Source of the DNA: Stephanodiscus triporus
Taxonomy: Eukaryota > Bacillariophyta > Thalassiosirophyceae > Thalassiosirales > Thalassiosiraceae
Reading direction: 5' to 3'
Length of the DNA: 15,202 bases
Assembly: GCA_036939755.1 (NCBI GenBank)
Contig: JALLAZ010000480.1
Span: forward strand, 1-15,202
This document shows, piece by piece, positions 1 through 7,610 of the stretch (position 1 is its first letter; each line of letters opens with the position of its first letter). The translations under genes were made by a program, and so were the position numbers. A model generated the notes under the pieces. It had not been told where the DNA came from. It worked only from the letters and a program-made list of their open reading frames with translations, and did not search any database.

Positions 1-960
1 CACAAGCTTGGCCGGCATGAGCGGCCGTAACGTGGTGGGGACACATCCATATGCATATCCACAGCATATAAAGGTTGTCAAACACCTTTCATATATATGA
101 CATTGATGTGAGATGAATATGGATTGGGTCTGCAAACTCAATCACCACATTTAACCATGAGTTATTGGCTGGTAGTTACCCAGACAGTATCAAGCAAAAC
201 GCCAAAAGCTTGGTCGGCATGAGCTGACATAACATGGTGGGGACACAATCCATACACTCATTCACAGCGTATAAAGAGTGTCAAACACCTTATATATATG
301 AAATCAATGTGAGATGAATCTGGATTGGGTCTACAGTCTCAATCACCGCATTTCACCATCAGTTATTGCCTGGGAGTTGCCCAGATTTCTAGCAAACAAA
401 TTCCAAGAGCTTGGTTGGCATGAGCGGCCGATATGTGGTGGAGACATATCCATATGCACATCCACAACATATAAAGGTTGTCAAACACCTTTCATATGTC
501 TGAAATTGATGTGAGATGAATATGGGTTAGGTTTACAGCCTCAATCACCACATTTCACCTTGAGTGCATTTCACCTTGAGTTATTGCCTGTGAGTTATAC
601 CCAGAATTCTAGCTCACTTCCAAAAGATTGGTAGGCATGAGCAGCCGTAGTGTGGTGAGGACACATCCATATGCCCATCCACCGCAAATAAAGGTTGTCA
701 AACACCTTTCATATGTCCAAAATTGATGTGAGATGAATATGGATTGAGTGTACAGCCTCAATCACCGCATTTCACCATGTGTTGTTGGCCGGGAGTTACC
801 CAGAATTCTTCTTGCTAAGCACTTCCAAAAGCTTGGTAGGCATGAATGGCCGTAATGTGGTGAGGACACATCCATATGCACATTCACAGCATATAAAGGT
901 TGTGAAACACTTTTTATATATATGACATTGATATGGGGGCAATCTGGTTTGGGTCTAGAG
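1..960. repeat. Tandem satellite-like array, unit about 201-217 bp, ~4.7 copies
   Basis: The same block recurs with the AGCTTGG-GGCATGAG landmark (or a close variant) starting at 5, 207, 408, 625 and 830, so the spacings are 202, 201, 217 and 205 bp. Each unit carries, in order, GTGGTGGGGACACATCCATA-like sequence, a TATAAAGGTTGTCAAACACC-like block (TATAAAGAG in copy 2), a GATGTGAGATGAAT block, a CAATCACCGCATTTCACC block and GAGTTATTGCCTGGGAGTT. The 217-bp unit is longer because CATTTCACCTTGAG is duplicated locally (551-564 and 567-580). The fifth copy diverges and homology stops near 960. The array is already in progress at the left edge, so its true length is unknown. It has no conserved reading frame across copies. 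A satellite or minisatellite is the simplest reading; repeats inside an unrecognised mobile element are an alternative. Confidence 0.9.
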
Positions 961-1883
961 ATTTTTCTTTGTTTCTGCACCTTGACAAAAAGATGTCTTG
1001 ATGACACGACTGCCACTGAAAGAAAAATAAGTGAATGCCAACTATTGTTATAGTTTTCTTCTAGTCTAAAGTCAGAAGTCCATATCTTATCTGAGGTTAA
1101 GTTTGTTCGCTTTGATATTGGATAGTAGGGGACAAGGTCATTAGTCCTTGGTAGTCTTAAAGGAGGGGGTCTTATTAATAAGTGGATTTCCACTTGTACA
1201 TACCTATATATATACATAATTACTTCAAATACGTACAAAACTAATACCAACCTCCATGTAAAGTACCTCACACAGTCTCTACTCATCTCACAAGACAATA
1301 CCACCATAGAATTGCGAGAAAAACCAGGCACATACTCGTCTCGCAAGTCGCAAGGTCTCGCAGCAAGACAGCGAGACTGACCTCTAGTAGTCTAGACCTG
1401 GTGTGGTGCACGTCAATGTGGGACAAAATGTTACCCCATCAACCTCACCTTAAGGTTATTTTTGTACCATTTTTTACATACGACGGTCCCGTGACGTCAC
1501 GAGACCATCCACAACACACACCAAACTGCCACAGACACCGCGACCATGGTGGCGGATCCGCTCGCCCCTCCAGCGATGTGGATTTGATCAATCCACACGA
1601 TTGACCGGAGGAGGGGTTGGGCAAGAGGTTTGGTTCTTAAAAAACTGTAGTAACTAATAATTTAGTTATTAATTTTTTTCTATTGACCTCTCTTATTTTT
1701 ATGTAATAACTCGTCCGCTGGCAACAATGGTCGCCAAAACGGCATCCATCGTCGTCAGCGGGCGACCATATTGAACGATTAGTCCGATTATAATATAATT
1801 AATAAGCCTACATTTCAATTGAAGTTTAAAATGTGTATTACTATGTTAATAAGCTACAATTAGGTCAATCACAAAATCGTCCA
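961..1883. other. Gene-free AT-rich stretch
   Basis: I see no supportable gene here. Open frames are short or overlap the satellite array, and their translations resemble no family I know. The stretch holds a palindrome at 1485-1506, a weaker one at 1578-1596 (GTGGAT, TTGATCA, ATCCAC), and a 7-bp hairpin TAACTAA/TTAGTTA near 1651-1668 in very AT-rich sequence. A Kozak-like ACCATGG near 1542-1548 opens only a 13-codon frame. Confidence 0.6.
1485..1506. promoter_or_regulatory. 22-bp near-perfect palindrome with a CRE/bZIP-type core
   Basis: The sequence is GGTCCC, then GTGACGTCAC, then GAGACC. The central ten bases are perfectly self-complementary, and the outer arms pair except for one position per side. 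TGACGTCA is the classic CRE recognised by bZIP factors, and TGACGT-type elements are known as CO2/cAMP-responsive elements in diatom carbonic anhydrase promoters. A second TGACGTCA lies at 2290-2297. No gene starts close by (RLP7 begins 1.7 kb away), so a regulatory role is only a possibility. Confidence 0.3.
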
Positions 1884-1937
1884 TGGCGATCAAATGCACG
1901 TCCATCCGACCCAGTTCGACGGCCGCACTGAATTGCT

Positions 1938-2205
1938 GGTACGATGCCGCTTACATCTACCGATGGAGGGGGTCCAGGGCTTCACCCGAAGCCACCGGAC
2001 GCCGTCATCGTGCGAGTATTCGCACCGTATTTCCCCGGTGGACGACAGGGTTTGCATTCAGAACAAAAACGACAAAAAAGCATCATACTTGCCGGCCGTT
2101 TTGCTGGCCATGGCGGTGCGCCGGTACGATACCGTACGCATCGCCCGATGGAGGGGGTCCAGTGCTACAATGGAAGCCACTAGACGCCGCCACCGGGCAA
2201 GTATT
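1938..2205. repeat. Imperfect direct repeat, 83 bp copies 185 bp apart
   Basis: Positions 1938-2020 and 2123-2205 align without gaps at 65 of 83 positions (about 78 percent). They share an uninterrupted CGATGGAGGGGGTCCAG core (1961-1977 and 2146-2162). The offset of 185 bp is not a multiple of three, so the copies lie in different reading frames. That argues for a duplicated DNA segment over a repeated protein module. The segment is more GC-rich than its flanks, as expected for an inserted or degraded element, but I see no terminal repeats or transposase. Confidence 0.7.
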
Positions 2206-2289
2206 GCAGCAGATAGCATCAATCGGTCATGCAAAAGCCGATTTTTTCCGAGTTTTTTCATCATCAACCCGCTGAAAAGGGGGCTCGGG

Positions 2290-2900
2290 TGACGTCAAGG
2301 CCCCTAATAACAATGGGGGTATGACATATCAATCTGATGGGGAAGACCTAAGTAATTAGATGGGATACTTATATGAGTGTGCTAAACTAGCGGATTAATG
2401 AAATAACAATGGTTTTCTATTAAGCATTGATTGTGTGAAAGAAGCGTATAAAAACTCACAATCGGTCACCAAGAAATCTCGTAAAATGTCACAAATTACG
2501 AGTTTTTGTCCCACATTGTCGTGCACCACACCACCTAGACATGGGTCTAAAAAGTACGTAAATAAATAATACTGGCTACGAAGAGACACTACTTCTTGTG
2601 TCACCCCCCACCGGTCTCCATTGCAAAGTGGACTCCAAGCTAGATACTTCACGCCCGGCATTGAAATCCCTCCCAAGTCCATCCTCCTTTCTTCCGGGGG
2701 CCAGGGGTACACCAACACACAACAGAAAACTCATATTCATATGTATTATCATGACTCATGACATTATTTATAAAATTTGAGTGCAATATTTATTGCAAAC
2801 AATCATGAGACCATTCTTTCCTGCCTTGAGGGAGTTTCCTAATGGAGGCATATCATTGTAGACTTGACATAACTCATCTTTTAGTGTTGTATCCGAAAGC
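2290..2900. other. Gene-free stretch upstream of the RLP7-like gene
   Basis: No gene can be supported. A 107-codon minus-strand open frame (2395-2718) resembles no family I know and has no splice or composition support. A short perfect inverted repeat, TGCAATA-TT-TATTGCA, lies at 2782-2797 in AT-rich DNA. Confidence 0.5.
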
Positions 2901-2984
2901 AATGCATAGATAGATACCTAATGTATTGTTTGACCACTGCACGGACGGTGAACAAATCCTCGCCCAAGCCGTCTGGCCTACGTA

Positions 2985-3090
2985 CGTTTCCCCACCCCTG
3001 CCCGCCAACCACCACCACCATTCCTCCTCCCATCCAATCCTCCTCCTCTCCCTGCTTTCCTCGCCCGCCCCCGCCACCCACAAAAGTACC
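2985..3090 (+). promoter_or_regulatory. Pyrimidine-rich leader/promoter-proximal tract of the RLP7-like gene
   Basis: About 100 bases dominated by C and T (CCACCACCACC, TCCTCCTCCC, CTCCTCCTCTCCCTG, CGCCCCCGCC) lie 115-220 bases before the RLP7-like start codon, at the switch from AT-rich upstream DNA to the GC-rich gene. A pyrimidine-rich 5' UTR or core promoter is the likely reading. No TATA box or mapped transcription start can be assigned from sequence alone. Confidence 0.3.
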
Positions 3091-3205
3091 ACCGTAGGAG
3101 AGCTACCTAGAGATATCTCCGCTCCCGCCCCCCATCGTCGCATTCCCTTCCCCTTCTCCTATCCATTCATTCGCGTTTCGCGGCCGCGTAAATAAATTCG
3201 ACAAC

Positions 3206-4207
3206 ATGAGCGCCAACGCCGACCTGCACCTGGTGCCCGAGACCCTCCTCAAGAGACGTCACGACCTCGACTCCCTCCGCGCCCGAAGCGCGGCGTCGTC
3301 GCTGACGCGATCGATCACGCGCAAGCGCGTGTCCGACAAGACGAGGGCGGTGAGGATAATCAAGCCCGAGACGATAATAACGCGCGCGAGGTCCCGAAGG
3401 AACCTCGCCGCGAGGTTCAACCGCGTGAGCAGGAAGGGCATGATGAAGAGGGCGAGCAACGTGGCGGTCGTGAGATCGAAGGCCTGGGACGGCGAGGGGG
3501 ACGCGGAGGCGGACGACGACGTCGACGCCGGGGCGAGGGTGGAGGGGGGAGGGGAGGAGCGCGGGACGACGACGGAAGAGTCGTCCGGCGGCGCCGCCGC
3601 CGCCGCCGCCCCGCCGTCGCGCGAGAGGATACCCTACAGGGCCAACTCCGTCGGCGCCAACATGGTCTTCGCGATACTCGTCCGTCCCGTCGCGCACGCC
3701 GCGCCGAGGCCCGTGCGGCGCACCCTCGCCTCCCTTCGTCTGCGTCGCGTCGACGAGGGGGTGTTCCTCCCCTACGACGCGCGCACGCGTAGGATGCTCC
3801 ACCTCGTCGAGACGCACGTCCTGTACGGCGTGCCGAGTCCGGAGACGGTATCGGACCTCGTCAGGAGGAGGGGATACTGCAAGGTCGACGGGAAGAGGGT
3901 GCCCCTCGCGGACAACAACGTCATCGAACGGGAGCTGGGGGAGAGCCTCGGGATGATATGCGTGGAGGACCTGGTGCACGCGCTGACGTCGTCGTCGTCG
4001 GACCTGGCGGCGATGATCGAGGGGGGGGGTCACGACGACGGGGACGGCGGCGGGACGTCGTTTGGGAAGGTCGCCAAGTTCCTCTGGCCGTTCAGGCTCA
4101 CCGCTAGGAAGAGCAAATTTCAAAGGAGGACGCTCGACATTAAGGATGGGAAGCTGTACGGTGATCAGGGCGAGGCCATGAACGGTTACATCAGGGAAAT
4201 GTTGTAG
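3206..4207 (+). CDS. RLP7: RPL7-like ribosome biogenesis factor (uL30 superfamily, RLP7/RPL7L1 type)
   Basis: This intronless gene encodes 333 residues. Known family members act in the nucleolus on pre-60S particles, occupying or preparing the L7 site and supporting processing of 27S pre-rRNA. Residues 9-85 form the basic helical N-terminal region (VPETLLKRR onward). Residues 152-215 match the uL30 fold (MVFAILVR, VRRTLASLRLRR, GVFLPYD). Residues 231-260 hold VPLADNNVIERELG and GMICVEDLVHAL, and 292-297 hold FLWPFR, as in the L7 C-terminal domain. The DNN-(V/I)-E-x-x-LG and IC-V-ED spacing resembles yeast Rlp7 and human RPL7L1 more than ribosomal L7 itself, so I favour the assembly factor. 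Residues 93-145 are an acidic, Gly/Ala-rich insertion, and 261-283 are Ser, Asp and Gly rich. The start is the first ATG, in context CAACATGA. The gene is strikingly GC-rich and becomes less so in its last ~130 bases. Canonical L7 is the main alternative. Confidence 0.85.
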   Translation: MSANADLHLVPETLLKRRHDLDSLRARSAASSLTRSITRKRVSDKTRAVRIIKPETIITRARSRRNLAARFNRVSRKGMMKRASNVAVVRSKAWDGEGDAEADDDVDAGARVEGGGEERGTTTEESSGGAAAAAAPPSRERIPYRANSVGANMVFAILVRPVAHAAPRPVRRTLASLRLRRVDEGVFLPYDARTRRMLHLVETHVLYGVPSPETVSDLVRRRGYCKVDGKRVPLADNNVIERELGESLGMICVEDLVHALTSSSSDLAAMIEGGGHDDGDGGGTSFGKVAKFLWPFRLTARKSKFQRRTLDIKDGKLYGDQGEAMNGYIREML

Positions 4208-4818
4208 GTCGTGGGTAGACGGAGAGGAAGGCGTGAAAATATCGTGGGAGGATGGGAAGGGGGGAGGGGGAGAGAGGGCGCTTGCCCCCGCGGACGAATG
4301 TATGCGTTTGCTTTATTATTAAGATCGTCGAGAATTCGAAACTCTCTACTAAAGATGGTGTCGTGCCAAGTTAGTTTGATGCCTACTTCTAAGCGCCCGG
4401 TGTGGTGCGTTTCCGTCAGAATTAACAGCTTTCATAGCGATGGCCAAGGTTGCTCTTTGTCAAAGTCACCTCCATCGCATAACTTTCCGAGTAGTCAAAG
4501 TCCACACCGGAATGAATCGCCGCAAAGCAATTATCTATCGCACGCATCTACGTTCATGCCACCCATTGACTATCGGCTCTCTCATCATTTAATGCAGATC
4601 CATCGGTGGGGATTGCAAACTCAAAGATGAGATGCAATCATCGGTTACCACTTGCCCGTCCTGTTGGGCGCCTCAATGCATGAATGCACGATATCCCAAT
4701 CGTGCGAAAGCCCTGACTCACATCTCAGATTGAACTCCTTCAATGACCTTTATCCGACGAATGCTACATTGTCATCAGTCAAAAACGATGCTCGCACAAT
4801 CTCCTTCCCTCACTAAGG
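4208..4818. other. Convergent intergenic region between RLP7-like and LRR genes
   Basis: The two flanking genes are tail to tail, so this region should hold both 3' UTRs. Open frames here are short and show no recognisable domain. I checked the minus-strand continuation of the LRR gene to about 4400 and found no further LRR unit, only frames broken by stops. No terminator-like or RNA structure stands out. Confidence 0.5.
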
Positions 4819-5325
4819 CTAACCCGTCTTCAACGAAGTGCAATTGCGAAATGCATTACTGCCGATGGCGGAAACAGAGATCGGAATCTCGACGCTTAGC
4901 AGCGAGGTGCATTGCGAGAATGCGCCCCCCTCGATCGTCAGAAGGCCCTCTTTGAGGTCGACCTCCTCCAATGAGGTGCACCCGCAAAATGCCAAGCAAC
5001 CAATGGTGGCGACGGAAGACGGTATCTCAATGCGCGCCAACGAAGTGCATCGCTGGAACGCCATCGTCCCGATAGTTCGTAGACCATGGCCCAGATCGAC
5101 CTTCGTCAGCGAAGTGCAATTCCAGAACGCTTGCGTTCCGATCCTTCGAATGCCGTCGTGAAGCCTCACATCCACCAAGTCAGTGCAGCCGATGAACGCC
5201 TCGTCTGGAATATTCGTGACCGAACGATGGAAGCGAACTCGAGTCACGTTCTTGGGAACCGTCCTGCCCGCTCTGTAGAGAAAGGGGGCATCGGCGGCCG
5301 CGACTTTCGTCTTGTTGGCAAACAT
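4819..5325 (-). CDS. Short BspA-like leucine-rich repeat protein (LRR_5 type)
   Basis: The intronless frame encodes 168 residues. An AFxxCTxL core occurs six times, at residues 43, 66, 89, 112, 135 and 158, an exact 23-residue period with ILPSSV/IG-type strands between. This is the BspA/LRR_5 family of surface or protein-binding repeats, strongly expanded in centric diatoms. The opening part (FLYRAGRTVPKNVTRVRFH, residues 15-33) matches the usual N-terminus of the diatom family. With an in-frame TAA a short way upstream of ATG 5325, that supports this start. There is no signal peptide or membrane segment. The protein stops directly after the sixth repeat (CTSLKTG), whereas relatives I know carry a further C-terminal region. 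It could be a naturally short paralogue, a truncated copy, or a gene with an unseen intron near the stop, where GGTTAG overlaps the stop codon. Function is unknown. Confidence 0.8.
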   Translation of the reverse strand: MFANKTKVAAADAPFLYRAGRTVPKNVTRVRFHRSVTNIPDEAFIGCTDLVDVRLHDGIRRIGTQAFWNCTSLTKVDLGHGLRTIGTMAFQRCTSLARIEIPSSVATIGCLAFCGCTSLEEVDLKEGLLTIEGGAFSQCTSLLSVEIPISVSAIGSNAFRNCTSLKTG

Positions 5326-5949
5326 ATTGGGGTTGTGAGAGAATATAACGGGGGTTTAATTTGTAGAACGCGGAGGACCTTCATCTTGTTGGTGGAGAGT
5401 GGTGGATGCGAAGGCAGCTTCTAAGATTAATTCTTCTGAATTCTGAAGTCTGACACATCAGTGACACAGTTCTACGGCGGATTCTAGTACATAACCCCAT
5501 ACTCCGTGGAAGGCAGGAAATGTGTAGTTGGTGGTGTGTAGTATCTAGAGATATTAACTTGTAGACTATGGTAGCTCCTCTCAAAACACCCCGTATGTAT
5601 AACTCCAACTCCCATCGCCTTGCCCTCTGGAACCAACGGCCCAGAACAAATTGGCTTCTGGTATTTCTCCTAGTCTTAGTAGTAGTAGTCACCTCCCGGG
5701 CTTCTGATATCGCCATAGATGGTGTTGTCGCCAAGTTGATCTGTTTTCCCATAAGGATGAGGCTGACAAAATAGCAGTAAAAATAAATGTGATGGTGGAT
5801 TGTGGAATCTATGTAGACCTAAATATTTACTTTCATGTTGTAGGGAGTTCTGGTCGTCATGGGACTGGCCTTGTAGACAAAGACAGATTACAGTACATTC
5901 ATCAGTTGGTGACGCTATCTGCACAGTCCCAGCCGAGTGCGCACTGCAT
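5326..5949. other. Intergenic region between the LRR and RRM genes
   Basis: This should contain the 3' UTR of the RRM gene and the promoter of the LRR gene, both on the minus strand. A 123-codon minus-strand open frame (5381-5752) has no recognisable domain and is probably chance. I see no repeat, RNA gene or clear promoter element. Confidence 0.5.
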
Positions 5950-7305
5950 CTAGCAAGGAGTAGACCGAGCCGCATTCCTGTTATATTCATCTTTGTTGCT
6001 AATGAAAAGCTCAATGTAGCGAGAGCCGATTGTGCGCCTATGCATCGTCATAGCACCTTTCGCATCTTCAACATCACTGAAAGCTATATAACCTTCCCCA
6101 GTCGCTCGTCCATCCACACGATATGTCACCATAACGCTTGATTCGATAGGCTTGAAATCTTTGAAGAAATCAAAGACATCCTGCTTGGTTGCATTGAATG
6201 GAAGTCCCCTCATCCTGATGTAGCCAGTATGAGGCCCGTCACGAATACCCCCACCTTGATGCCCCTCTCCCCGGTAATTCCCCTTATAACCCCTCCCCCC
6301 AGGATTGACACCTCTACCACTATAGCCCCCGTTGTGGTAAGATGAGACCCCAACGTTCCCGGATCCCACACTCTTCTGATTTATATTCTTCTGAGCAGGC
6401 AAGTTTGAGCTTGGCTTTCTCCAGGCCGCCATATCTGAAGTCGCTGATTGGGCCAGGTCCTCAACAGCATCCGGAGAAGCATCCACTCCAGGAGTGGTTT
6501 CAGCAGCTATTTTCCCTCCCACTGAATCACCCGTTTGCCCGGCCAATGAGCCACCAGCACCATGCATGTGATGATGTTGCTGGAAAGTCCAAAAAGTGAT
6601 ATCTTATGAGATGATATGGTAAAGAAGAGAGAAACAACCCTAATTGATGGAACTCACTGACGCGATAGCTGCATAATAGTCGGACCGTTTTCCTTGAAAA
6701 ATCTCAAGGTATCGATTTCCCATAATTTGGTGATCCCTAGAGGCCAAAGATCAAACATGAACAAAACCTAAGCCCACGAAGTCAGTTATAATAACAACGG
6801 ACCAAGTACAACTTACCGTTGCAGCCCCATTTGAAAGTCCATAGGGTTGGCGAAAACAACAAAGGCCTCGCCCAATTCCTCATCGGGATGTGAAACTAAG
6901 ACAACATCAATCACGACAAGACCCTGGAAAAACACAAGGACGTCCTCGAGCGTTGCCTCGTACGGAATGCCACGAACTCGAGCACACGGAAATGAACCCA
7001 AGAGAGCCTCCAATGGATCCATGGAAGCCGACAAACCCGGCATCAGCTGACTTCCATCAATGCCACTGAGGTGATACCTGGATGATGATGACGAAGTCCG
7101 CGGAGCGAAAGGCTCGTGAGGAAAAAAGAGTAATACATCGATGACACCTGAATCAGCGCGCCTCTCACCCCGGCGGCATCATCTGACTAAATCCGCCCCA
7201 GTTCTGATCAATGCCGAACCCGATGAATGGCTGCTGCTGCATCCCCGGGGGGCGGTTGCCTGACTGTTCCTCGGAATGGGTGACGTCCCAGTGTTCTCCC
7301 TGCAT
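5950..7305 (-). CDS. hnRNP F/H-like RNA-binding protein with two quasi-RRM domains, four exons
   Basis: Exons on the minus strand are 7305-7169, 7077-6817, 6736-6658 and 6579-5950. They total 1107 nt and encode 368 residues; all three junctions restore the frame and use GT-AG sites. Residues 1-77 are a Gln, Gly and Pro rich leader. RRM1 covers about 78-148 (ARVRGIPY, GEAFVVF, GNRYLEIF). Residues 160-277 are low complexity, ending in a Gly-rich RGG-like stretch at 247-271. RRM2 covers about 278-354 (YIRMRGLPF, GEGYIAFS, GSRYIELF). The RGLPF and G-x-R-Y-(I/L)-E-(L/I)-F signatures are typical of hnRNP F/H, GRSF1 and ESRP quasi-RRMs, which bind G-rich RNA and influence splicing or mRNA fate. The start is the first ATG of exon 1. 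The exact orthologue and RNA target cannot be told. It lies between LRR and UTP10 on the same strand, with 305 bases to the UTP10 stop. Confidence 0.87.
6580..6657 (-). other. RRM gene intron 3 (78 nt)
   Basis: The donor is GTGAGT after GCGTCA and the acceptor is CTTTCCAG before CAACATCATCAC. The junction is in phase 0 and joins AAIAS to QHHHMHGAGG. The length is a multiple of three, but the intron holds an in-frame TAG, so retention would truncate the protein before RRM2. Confidence 0.85.
6737..6816 (-). other. RRM gene intron 2 (80 nt)
   Basis: The donor is GTAAGT and the acceptor is GGCCTCTAG. The split codon CG/G gives Arg, and the joined protein reads MGLQR-DHQIMGNRYLEIF, completing the last strand of RRM1. 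Confidence 0.9.
7078..7168 (-). other. RRM gene intron 1 (91 nt)
   Basis: The donor is GTGAGAGG, directly after CCGCCGGG, and the acceptor is CATCATCCAG. Joining GG to G restores a Gly codon and leads in frame into YHLSGIDGSQLMPGL. Without splicing the frame stops at once (TGA). Confidence 0.85.
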
Positions 7306-7610
7306 TATGGTTGATTCGTTACTGAAGTGAGGAGTGAGGAGGAAGATTTCTAGGGAGAGGAGGGAGAGGACGGAAATGACGACACGAAGGACAGACCAAA
7401 ATTCTCCATCTGTGTGGTCAGCAACGAGGTACTTTAGGTAGATACCTAAGTACGTCCCTACAATACCCCAAGTTTGATGGAACTTGTCGACAACATCATA
7501 ACAGTAATCATAAAAAGCAATTGAAGGTCTTGCTCATCTGCCTAACATCGCAGTGCACTCAATGCTGTTATCTACTGGTAAACTAACTTTTCTTCTTGCG
7601 TTCCATAAGT
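7306..7610. other. Compact spacer: UTP10 3' end and RRM gene promoter/leader
   Basis: Both neighbours are on the minus strand, so these 305 bases must hold the UTP10 3' UTR and the RRM gene promoter and leader. The sense strand just before the RRM start (about 7390-7320) is rich in CT blocks such as CCTCTCCCTCCTCTCCC. An inverted repeat is present at 7429-7453. No coding frame is credible. Confidence 0.6.
7429..7453. promoter_or_regulatory. 25-bp inverted repeat in the UTP10/RRM spacer
   Basis: GTACTTTAGGTA, a 2-base centre GA, then TACCTAAGTAC. The arms pair over 11 bases with one bulged T. It lies 124 bases before the RRM start codon and 158 after the UTP10 stop. It could be a dimeric factor site in the RRM promoter or a hairpin in the UTP10 3' UTR; the sequence cannot decide. 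Confidence 0.35.

Noticed and set aside
762..1346. 194-codon minus-strand open frame
   Set aside because: It overlaps the satellite array at one end and AT-rich non-coding DNA at the other; the translation has no domain or composition typical of the real genes here.
1883..2292. Overlapping plus-strand open frames of 79-132 codons
   Set aside because: Three frames are open at once over a diverged nucleotide repeat whose offset is not a multiple of three; this is what repeated GC-rich DNA gives by chance.
2395..2718. 107-codon minus-strand open frame, considered as a transposon remnant
   Set aside because: No transposase, reverse transcriptase or integrase motif can be seen, and no terminal repeats flank it. 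A translated search could reopen it.
3167..4123. 318-codon minus-strand open frame opposite the RLP7-like gene
   Set aside because: It is antisense to a clear protein family member; its length follows from high GC and lack of stops, and its Arg/Pro-rich translation is a typical shadow.
4211..4630. 139-codon plus-strand frame right after the RLP7-like stop
   Set aside because: It begins three bases after the stop in a G-rich tract and has no recognisable domain; it is more likely 3' UTR.
7078..7168. Possible intronic box C/D snoRNA in RRM intron 1
   Set aside because: The ATGATGA-like sequence is on the strand opposite to the transcript, and no paired box D and terminal stem are present in the sense direction.
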